In this document: positions 1 through 5,465 of the stretch, in pieces | Layout of the letters: every line of letters begins with the position of its first letter | Numbering within the stretch: position 1 is the first letter of the stretch | NCBI GenBank assembly: GCA_030694835.1 | Contig: JAUYUF010000318.1 | Location: 1-5,782 of the forward strand | Direction: 5' to 3' | DNA from: Flavobacteriaceae bacterium | GTDB taxonomy: Bacteria > Bacteroidota > Bacteroidia > Flavobacteriales > Flavobacteriaceae | Length of the DNA stretch: 5,782 nucleotides | Notes under the pieces: generated by a model | What the model saw: the letters and a program-made list of their open reading frames with translations, nothing else | Databases searched by the model: none | Told to the model about the DNA's origin: nothing | Made by a program: the position numbers and the translations under genes

Positions 1-104
1 GTCATTATATATTGATATTAATTTGAAATAAAATTACAACTTCATTTAAAATATGGGTATAAAAGGTAAAAATCTTTTTAACAAATTAATTAACAGAAAA
101 ATGT

Positions 105-112
105 TACATTTG
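105..112 (+). promoter_or_regulatory. Probable Bacteroidetes -7 promoter box for the pyrR-pyrB-rnz cluster
   Basis: The bases TACATTTG match the Bacteroidetes primary sigma factor -7 consensus TAnnTTTG exactly. The expected -33 TTTG about 20 bp upstream is poor; the area holds only T-rich sequence (75-80). Transcription would start a few bases downstream, near 117-120, leaving a leader of only about 20 nt before the pyrR ATG at 138. No stem-loop or T-run attenuator fits in such a leader. This is a motif match only. Confidence 0.55.
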
Positions 113-137
113 TAAAACCAACTATTTGAAAGCAATT

Positions 138-680
138 ATGGGTCATAAAATTCTTATCAACTCATCTGAAATTCAAATAATTTTACATCGATTAGCCTGT
201 CAATTAATTGAAAATCACCCAAATTTAGAAAATACTGTTTTAATTGGATTACAACCAAGAGGTATATTTTTAGCCGAAAGATTAATTTCTATTTTACAAA
301 AGGAATATGAATTAAACGATATTTCATACGGTCAGCTCGATATAACTTTTTATAGAGATGATTTTAGACGTAGTGAAAAACCATTAGAAGCAAATAAAAC
401 CAACATCAATTTTGTTGTAGAAAATAAAAATGTAGTTTTTATTGATGATGTATTGTTTTCTGGAAGAAGTATTAGAGCAGCTTTAACGGCTATTCAGTCA
501 TTTGGTCGACCAAAAACTATTGAATTAATGGTTTTGATTGATAGACGATTTAGTAGAGAACTTCCAATACAACCCGATTATAGTGGCAGACAAGTTGATG
601 TTATCAATCAAGAAAAAGTAAAAATATTTTGGAAAGAAAGAGATGAACAAGATGTTGTTTACATAACTAATATTACTTAA
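138..680 (+). CDS. pyrR: PyrR-family uracil phosphoribosyltransferase / pyrimidine regulator
   Basis: This is a type I phosphoribosyltransferase of the PyrR family. Members convert uracil and PRPP to UMP and, in Firmicutes, also bind pyr mRNA to control attenuation. The 180 residues match the usual PyrR length (about 180). Visible motifs are GLQPRG (37-42), LDITFYRDDF (67-76), the PRPP loop VVFIDDVLFSGRS (99-111) and RELPIQPDY near 140-148. I chose ATG 138 because the product then begins MGHKILINSSEI, like other family members; the TTG at 126 would add four residues and sit almost on the predicted transcription start. The gene is followed after 1 bp by pyrB, the classic pairing. Residues corresponding to B. 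subtilis RNA contacts look replaced (H17, C21 and P40 where Bacillus has Thr18, His22 and Thr41), so the enzymatic role is safer than the RNA-binding role. Confidence 0.93.
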   Translation: MGHKILINSSEIQIILHRLACQLIENHPNLENTVLIGLQPRGIFLAERLISILQKEYELNDISYGQLDITFYRDDFRRSEKPLEANKTNINFVVENKNVVFIDDVLFSGRSIRAALTAIQSFGRPKTIELMVLIDRRFSRELPIQPDYSGRQVDVINQEKVKIFWKERDEQDVVYITNIT

Positions 681-681
681 A

Positions 682-1614
682 ATGAACTCATTAAGCGTAC
701 CTCATTTATTAGGCATTAAAGACCTCAATAAAAATGATATCGAACTTATTATTAAAACGGCTACTCATTTTAAGGAAATAATTAATAGACCCATTAAAAA
801 AGTCCCTTCCTTAAGAGATATAACTATTGCCAATTTATTTTTTGAAAATAGCACTCGAACAAAATTGTCTTTTGAATTAGCTGAAAAACGACTGTCAGCG
901 GATGTTATTAATTTCTCTGCAAGTCAATCATCGGTTTCTAAAGGAGAAACATTAATTGATACAGCCAACAATATCCTCTCTATGAAAGTTGATATGATTG
1001 TAATGCGACATCCATATGTTGGAGCTGGAGTGTTCTTGTCAAAAAATGTAAAAGCCACTATCATAAACGCTGGGGATGGAACGCATGAGCATCCTACTCA
1101 AGCCTTATTAGATTCATATACAATTCAGGAAAATCTTGGCGAAGTTGCTGGCAAAAAAGTAGTTATTGTAGGCGATATTTTACATTCTAGAGTAGCTTTA
1201 TCAAATATTTTTGCACTAAAATTACAAGGAGCTCAAGTAAAGGTTTGTGGACCGTTGACTTTAATTCCAAAACACATTACAAGTTTAGGTGTTGAAGTTG
1301 AAACAGATATTATGAAAGCGCTCAAATGGTGTGATGTTGCCAATGTTTTAAGGGTGCAACATGAACGAATGGATATAAACTATTTTCCTTCCATAAGAGA
1401 GTACACCCAACTTTTTGGAATCAATAAAAAGATGCTAGAATCTTTAGATAAAAAAATTGTCCTCATGCATCCTGGACCTATTAATAGAGGGGTGGAAATT
1501 ACAAGTGATGTTGCTGATTCTGAACACTCTGTAATTTTAAATCAAGTAGAAAATGGAGTTGCTGTTAGAATGGCAGTTATTTATTTATTAGCAGAAAAAA
1601 TTCAACATAAATAA
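682..1614 (+). CDS. pyrB: Aspartate carbamoyltransferase, catalytic chain
   Basis: This cytosolic enzyme catalyses the committed step of pyrimidine synthesis: carbamoyl phosphate plus L-aspartate gives N-carbamoyl-L-aspartate. The 310-residue length fits the catalytic chain. The carbamoyl-phosphate site is visible as FFENSTRTKLSF (53-64, with S57-T58-R59-T60), SSVSKGET (83-90, with K87 as the active-site lysine equivalent), MRHP (108-111) and GDGTHEHPTQALLD (131-144). The aspartate domain shows GDILHSRVALSN (164-175), the arginine of HERMD (R229), and HPGPINRG (263-270). No catalytic residue appears missing. No pyrI regulatory subunit gene is adjacent, so it may work as a plain trimer or find a partner elsewhere; the window cannot decide. 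It starts 1 bp after pyrR stops, and its TAA overlaps the next ATG by one base (TAATG), which suggests translational coupling. Confidence 0.97.
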   Translation: MNSLSVPHLLGIKDLNKNDIELIIKTATHFKEIINRPIKKVPSLRDITIANLFFENSTRTKLSFELAEKRLSADVINFSASQSSVSKGETLIDTANNILSMKVDMIVMRHPYVGAGVFLSKNVKATIINAGDGTHEHPTQALLDSYTIQENLGEVAGKKVVIVGDILHSRVALSNIFALKLQGAQVKVCGPLTLIPKHITSLGVEVETDIMKALKWCDVANVLRVQHERMDINYFPSIREYTQLFGINKKMLESLDKKIVLMHPGPINRGVEITSDVADSEHSVILNQVENGVAVRMAVIYLLAEKIQHK

Positions 1615-1946
1615 TGAAAATTACAAGAAAAAAATTATATACATATATAGAACCTGAAGAAAAATCATTTGATTTATTTTATAAAAACTTTAGTGATAAA
1701 TACCAAGATTTTCAAAATGACCATATTATCATAAATATTTCTAATAAATTTAACATAGATTTAAAAGAATTATTTGTACTTTTGGAGGTATCAGAAAATC
1801 ATCTAAACAAAAAACTTTCTTTTATTTTAATTGTAAATGGAATAGATTTTGATGAGTTACCAGATGAATTGATAGTTGCTCCTACCCTAACTGAAGCAAA
1901 GGATATTCTTGAAATGGAAGCTATTGAACGTGATTTAGGATTTTAA
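1614..1946 (+). CDS. Small acidic STAS-like protein of the pyrB-rnz cluster, function unknown
   Basis: The product has 110 residues, no signal peptide and no membrane segment, so it is presumably cytosolic. Predicted by eye, it alternates strands and helices: a hydrophobic strand DHIIINIS (36-43), a helix around 48-59, a strand SFILIVNG (69-76), then PTLTEAKDILEMEAIERDLGF (90-110). This layout resembles a STAS (SpoIIAA/anti-sigma-factor antagonist) fold, whose last helix often begins with a similar TLxEA turn. The acidic C-terminal tail EMEAIERDLGF looks strongly constrained. From memory, related flavobacterial proteins sit in the same place and are sometimes labelled ribonuclease Z; that label is almost certainly borrowed from the neighbour, because there is no HxHxDH metal site here. 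I cannot point to a phosphorylatable serine with confidence. Coupling to pyrB and closeness to rnz suggest a regulatory or accessory role, which is inference. Confidence 0.8.
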   Translation: MKITRKKLYTYIEPEEKSFDLFYKNFSDKYQDFQNDHIIINISNKFNIDLKELFVLLEVSENHLNKKLSFILIVNGIDFDELPDELIVAPTLTEAKDILEMEAIERDLGF

Positions 1947-1961
1947 AACAATTGCTTATTG

Positions 1962-2333
1962 ATGAAAAAAATACTCTTAATTATTGTCTTTCTAACAACA
2001 ACTTTTGTTTTTGGTATTGCTAATTCTACAATGTTAAAATTAGAGAATTCTGTTGTACAAACATCCCAAACCCCTCCAACATTATCAGACATTGTTGCTT
2101 CACCAAATCCATTCAGTGTAAAAACAACTATTACTTTTATTTCTGTTAAAGACCAAGAAGTAACTTTCACAGTTAAAAACTTATTAGGAAAAACAGTTTT
2201 TTCTGACAAATTAAATGTTCAAAAAGGCGAAAATCAATTTGACTTTTATAAAAATGACTTAAATCCTGGTATGTATTTATATTCTTTACAAACTAGCAGT
2301 GAAATAATCTCAAAAAGATTAGTTATTAAATGA
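1962..2333 (+). CDS. Exported mini-protein made of a T9SS type A sorting domain
   Basis: The product has 123 residues. Residues 1-20 form a Sec signal peptide (MKK, then a long hydrophobic stretch, with likely cleavage after FGIA). A Thr/Ser/Gln-rich linker follows (about 21-42). Residues 43-123 look like a complete T9SS type A C-terminal sorting domain: SPNPF (47-51), alternating strands TITFI and VTFTVKNLLGKTVF (56-81), then GENQFDF, LNPGMYLYSLQ (100-110) and the ending KRLVIK. In the known family this domain sends a large cargo protein through the T9SS pore to the cell surface; here there is no cargo upstream of it. I chose ATG 1962 rather than the TTG at 1959 because it gives a normal MKK signal peptide start. 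It lies 15 bp after the STAS-like gene, and its TGA overlaps the rnz ATG (ATGA, 2330-2333), so it belongs to the operon. It could be a decayed remnant or a free surface beta-sandwich. Confidence 0.85.
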   Translation: MKKILLIIVFLTTTFVFGIANSTMLKLENSVVQTSQTPPTLSDIVASPNPFSVKTTITFISVKDQEVTFTVKNLLGKTVFSDKLNVQKGENQFDFYKNDLNPGMYLYSLQTSSEIISKRLVIK

Positions 2334-3259
2334 GTTTAAAACTCACTATTTTAGGTTGTCACTCAGCAACACCCCGTACTTTTGCACATCCAACAGCTCA
2401 GTTCTTAAATATTAAGAATCACTCATTTTTAATTGATTGTGGAGAAGGAACTCAGGTTCAATTAAGAACTTATAAAGTTAAATTTTCTAAAATTAATCAC
2501 ATATTTATTTCACATTTACATGGAGATCATTTTTTTGGATTAGTAGGTTTATTATCTACTTTTAACCTTTACAATAGAGAACAAGAGCTTCATATTTATG
2601 GACCAAAAGGAATCAAAGAAATAGTCACTTTACAATTTAAATTATCAAATTCTTGGACGAAATATCCTCTTTTATTTCATGAATTAGAAAGTAAAAAAAG
2701 TGAATTAATTTTTGAAGATGAAAAAATAACAGTTGAAACAATCCCATTAAAACATAGAATTTACACCAACGGATTTCTATTTAAAGAAAAAAATCCAGTA
2801 GAATTACACTTAAATATGGCAATAATTGCTAAATATCCAGAGATAGAAATATGTCATTATCACAATATTAAAAAAGGAAAAGATTTTAAATTAGAAACTG
2901 GTGAAATTATCAAAAATGAATTCCTTACAATCCCTAATGGTAAACCTTTAAGTTATGCCTTTTGCAGTGACACTATATATGATCCTGAAATAGTTCCAAT
3001 TATCAAAAATGTAGATTTATTATATCATGAAAGCACTTTTTTAAAAGACAAAAAAGTAACTGCAAAAACTACCATGCACTCAACTGCTGAAGAAGCCGGA
3101 ATGATTGCTAAACTAGCTCAAGTTAAAATGCTGATTTTAGGTCATTATTCAAGTAGATATAAAGATATTTTAAGATTTAAACAAGAAGCTACTATTGAGT
3201 TTGAAAATACTCATTTAGCTGAAGAAGGAAAAGTTTTTGAGATTTTTCCAACCGATTAA
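2330..3259 (+). CDS. rnz: Ribonuclease Z (tRNase Z), short form
   Basis: This zinc-dependent endonuclease cuts the 3' trailer from tRNA precursors. The 309-residue length fits the short (homodimeric) form. The metallo-beta-lactamase core is complete: SHLHGDH at 61-67 (ligands H62, H64, D66, H67), H142 in PLKHRI, D214 in FCSDT, H272 in GHYSSRY, and the HEST motif at 233-236. The N-terminus (LTILGCHSATP, then DCGEGTQVQ at 36-44) is typical of the family. The flexible tRNA-binding arm should lie around 150-200. There the Gly-Pro motif usual in E. coli and Bacillus enzymes is not seen; the stretch EICHYHNIKKGKDFKLETGEI takes its place, with the KKGK...L.TGE part still alignable. Translation overlaps the preceding gene by 4 bases, so expression is coupled to the pyr cluster. 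It ends 47 bp from a convergent gene. Confidence 0.95.
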   Translation: MSLKLTILGCHSATPRTFAHPTAQFLNIKNHSFLIDCGEGTQVQLRTYKVKFSKINHIFISHLHGDHFFGLVGLLSTFNLYNREQELHIYGPKGIKEIVTLQFKLSNSWTKYPLLFHELESKKSELIFEDEKITVETIPLKHRIYTNGFLFKEKNPVELHLNMAIIAKYPEIEICHYHNIKKGKDFKLETGEIIKNEFLTIPNGKPLSYAFCSDTIYDPEIVPIIKNVDLLYHESTFLKDKKVTAKTTMHSTAEEAGMIAKLAQVKMLILGHYSSRYKDILRFKQEATIEFENTHLAEEGKVFEIFPTD

Positions 3260-3306
3260 TTAAATGATTAAAATGTTGCCCTATAAATTAATCTTGAAAA
3301 AAGAAA

Positions 3307-3675
3307 TTAATTGTTAAACTGATTTGTTCTCAGTAAAACCAAAGTACAAGCTTCTTCAAACTGAATTCCCTCTTTAGTAAGCAACTGCTGAAATTCTATA
3401 TTTTCTGTTCCAGGATTAAAAATAACTCTTCGAGGTTTCAAAGAAATGATGTAATTATAAAATTCTTTTTGTCGAATTGGATTTAAATATATTGTAACCG
3501 TATCAATATCATTATAATTTTTCAATTCAGCATCAATAGAAACACCTGAAATATTTCCACTTTTTAATCCAAAGGCAACCACCTCATGCTTATATTCAGT
3601 TAGAAGTTTAACAGCCATATTTGAATATCTATCCTCATTAAGTGAAGCTCCGATTACTAATGTTTTTAATCCCAT
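3307..3675 (-). CDS. CoA-binding Rossmann-fold protein (CoA_binding_2 / YccU-like)
   Basis: The 122-residue cytosolic protein shows the single Rossmann domain of the CoA_binding_2 family: KTLVIGASLNEDRYSNMAV (4-22) with the nucleotide-binding GAS loop, a second strand HEVVAFG (30-36), DTVTIYLNP (58-66), RRVIFNPGTEN (82-92) and the closing EEACTLVLL (107-115). Its length equals a full family member, so it is not a fragment of the large acyl-CoA synthetase proteins that share this domain. The biochemical role of stand-alone members is poorly known; CoA binding is by family and not shown here. It lies 62 bp downstream of the E2 acyltransferase gene on the same strand with no clear promoter or terminator between them, so co-transcription is likely but not certain. 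Functional linkage to a CoA-using enzyme is plausible inference. Confidence 0.88.
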   Translation of the reverse strand: MGLKTLVIGASLNEDRYSNMAVKLLTEYKHEVVAFGLKSGNISGVSIDAELKNYNDIDTVTIYLNPIRQKEFYNYIISLKPRRVIFNPGTENIEFQQLLTKEGIQFEEACTLVLLRTNQFNN

Positions 3676-3737
3676 AATTAAAAAATTTAAATAGATGGTT
3701 TAATAAAATTCTTTTCGAAATTACTTAAAAAAATCGA

Positions 3738-5033
3738 TTAAATATCTTGATTGATATCAAACTGTTCTAGGTACTCAGCAACTCTTTTAACAAACATTCC
3801 TCCTAGCGCACCATTAACAACTCGGTGATCATAAGAAATTGATAAGTACATTTTATGTCTAATTCCGATAAAATCACCGTCTGCAGTTTCAATAACAGCT
3901 GGAGTTTTTCTGATAGCACCTAAAGCTAAAATCCCAACTTGTGGCTGATTGATAATTGGAGTCCCAAAAATACTTCCAAAAGATCCAATATTAGTTACGG
4001 TAAAAGTTCCTCCTTGAATATCATCTGGTTTCAATTGATTTTTTCTAGCTCTATTAGCTAAATTATTTACCGCTTTTGCCATACCAACCATATTTAACTG
4101 ATCGGCATTTTTGATAACTGGTACAATTAAATTACCATCATCTAAAGATGTTGCCATTCCTAAATTGATGGTTTTCTTTTTAATGATTGTATCACCATCA
4201 ACAGAAATATTCATCATTGGATAATCTCGCAAAGTTTTTGCAACAGCTTGTAATAATATAGGTGTAAAAGTTAATTTCTCACCTTCAGCTTTTTCAAATT
4301 TTGATTTTACTTTTTCTCTCCATTTCACCATATTGGTAACATCAGCTTCAATAAATGATTGTACATGAGCAGAAGTGTGAACAGAATGAGTCATGTGTTG
4401 AGAAATCAATTTACCCATACGTGTCATTTCAATAATTTCATCGCCTGATGAAAGTGAAATTGGAGTGCTTTCTACTTTTTTAATCTCTTGCTTTTCTACA
4501 ACTGGAACAACTGGAACTACTTGCTGACTAACATTACTTCTATTTTTAATATAGTCTAATAAATCATTTTTTGTTAAACGATTATCCGCTCCAGTTCCTT
4601 TAATAGAATCTAATTCAAGCATTGAAATATTTTCTTTAGCAGCAATGTTTTTAACTAACGGAGAATAAAAATGATCTGAACTTTTTGTCAAACCATCAAC
4701 ATTGTGATTAATTGAACTAGAATTAACTTTAACTTCTTCTTGTATTATTTCTTTAAGTTCTGGAACATTAATTTCTTCAGAACTATCTGTTCCTTCAACT
4801 TCAACAATTGCAAATGCTTGATCAACTTTAAGAATATCCCCTACTTTAAAAAGTTGTTCAACTAATATCCCTTCAATTTCACTTGGCACTTCAGTATCTA
4901 CTTTATCAGTAGCAACCTCAGCTATTCCATCATCTAATTTTATAGTATCACCTACATTTTTTAACCAAGCAGTTAGGGTAGCCTCATCTACACTTTCTCC
5001 CATTTTAGGAAGTTTAATCTCAACTTTTGCCAT
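3738..5033 (-). CDS. 2-oxoacid dehydrogenase E2, dihydrolipoamide acyltransferase
   Basis: This is the core subunit of a pyruvate or branched-chain 2-oxoacid dehydrogenase complex; it moves the acyl group from lipoyl-lysine to CoA. The 431 residues fall into the standard order. An N-terminal lipoyl domain (about 1-80) carries the lipoylated lysine K44 in EVATDKVDTEVPSEIEG. An acidic Ser/Glu linker follows, then a peripheral-subunit-binding domain (about 123-162, YSPLVKNIAAKENISML, G-TGADNRLTKNDLLDYI). A Val/Pro/Lys linker (165-195) leads to the catalytic domain (about 200-428) with TFTVTNIGSFGS (343-354) and INQPQVGILALGAI (361-374). The catalytic motif reads DHRVVNG (402-408): the His (H403) is present, but the usual Asp of HxxxDG is Asn (N407). 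The single lipoyl domain and KVDTEVPS motif lean towards a branched-chain-type E2, but substrate cannot be fixed from sequence. E1 and E3 genes are not in the window. Confidence 0.95.
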   Translation of the reverse strand: MAKVEIKLPKMGESVDEATLTAWLKNVGDTIKLDDGIAEVATDKVDTEVPSEIEGILVEQLFKVGDILKVDQAFAIVEVEGTDSSEEINVPELKEIIQEEVKVNSSSINHNVDGLTKSSDHFYSPLVKNIAAKENISMLELDSIKGTGADNRLTKNDLLDYIKNRSNVSQQVVPVVPVVEKQEIKKVESTPISLSSGDEIIEMTRMGKLISQHMTHSVHTSAHVQSFIEADVTNMVKWREKVKSKFEKAEGEKLTFTPILLQAVAKTLRDYPMMNISVDGDTIIKKKTINLGMATSLDDGNLIVPVIKNADQLNMVGMAKAVNNLANRARKNQLKPDDIQGGTFTVTNIGSFGSIFGTPIINQPQVGILALGAIRKTPAVIETADGDFIGIRHKMYLSISYDHRVVNGALGGMFVKRVAEYLEQFDINQDI

Positions 5034-5465
5034 TATTGTTTTTTTTAGAATACAAATTTAAGGATTAATAAACGCACTTGATAAAGTTAAGTCATTAATA
5101 AATATAATGTATAGATAGAAATATTTTATATTAAATTAAATAATACAAATTATTACACATTAATAGCTATATACAAATATAATTGATATTCTTCATAACT
5201 TTTATTCAGATTATGAATTCAATTTTGCATTTCTCTTAATTACAGTTCAATTTATGTCATTTTTGTTACACTTTATATAAGTATTATTGAAATACGAAGA
5301 AATATAACAATGAATTTTTAGCATAATTTTAACATAGTTTGTTATTTTATTGATTGTCAGTATTTTAAAATGTTCAAAAACATGACAAAAATCATAACCT
5401 TCGTAAAAAGTAACTCGTAAATTTATTACAGAAAAAAATATTACTCTTTAAATAATACTCAAATT
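5034..5465. other. Divergent AT-rich intergenic region, no gene seen
   Basis: This 432-bp stretch separates the minus-strand E2 gene from the plus-strand cytochrome-like lipoprotein gene. It is extremely AT-rich, and reading frames in it are broken by frequent stops. I see no tRNA- or other RNA-like structure, no direct repeats and no IS ends. It holds the E2 promoter at its left end. For the right-hand gene I find only weak -7 candidates: TAAATTTA at 5418-5425 (one mismatch, with no matching -33) and ATAGTTTG at 5334-5341. A 6-bp inverted repeat, AATAAT/ATTATT (5139-5154), is expected by chance at this base composition. The size is large compared with other gaps here, so regulatory sites for the lipoprotein gene are possible. 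Confidence 0.6.
5053..5085 (-). promoter_or_regulatory. Probable promoter of the E2 / CoA-binding gene pair
   Basis: On the minus strand, positions 5060-5053 read TAAATTTG, an exact match to the Bacteroidetes -7 box TAnnTTTG. About 21 bp upstream, 5085-5082 reads TTTA, one mismatch from the -33 TTTG. The transcript would begin close to 5046-5049, giving a short A-rich leader (TAAAAAAACAATA before the ATG at 5033), which is the usual form of translation start region in this phylum. Confidence 0.55.

Noticed and set aside
1..104. Possible minus-strand gene starting with the CAT at 3-5 and running off the left edge
   Set aside because: Only five bases would be inside the window and no promoter box for it is visible, so it cannot be supported. 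The rest of this stretch shows no gene.
126..137. TTG upstream start for pyrR
   Set aside because: It would add four residues not typical of PyrR and sits only a few bases past the predicted transcription start; ATG 138 gives the family-like N-terminus.
1959..1961. TTG start for the sorting-domain protein
   Set aside because: It would only add one residue before the ATG at 1962; MKK is the normal signal peptide start.
1943..2209. Minus-strand 88-aa open frame
   Set aside because: It lies wholly opposite the T9SS sorting-domain gene and the end of the STAS-like gene, shows no domain and would break the operon layout.
3254..3312. Possible bidirectional terminator between rnz and the CoA-binding gene
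   Set aside because: Inverted repeats exist (GATTAATT/AATTAATC at 3254-3261 and 3286-3293, and a bulged AATTAAT-CTT/AAG hairpin at 3286-3312), but the stems are almost all A-T and no T-run follows on either strand, so chance explains them at this base composition.
5139..5154. AATAAT/ATTATT inverted repeat in the divergent region
   Set aside because: A 6-bp A-T-only stem is expected by chance in such AT-rich DNA and no regulator site is recognised.
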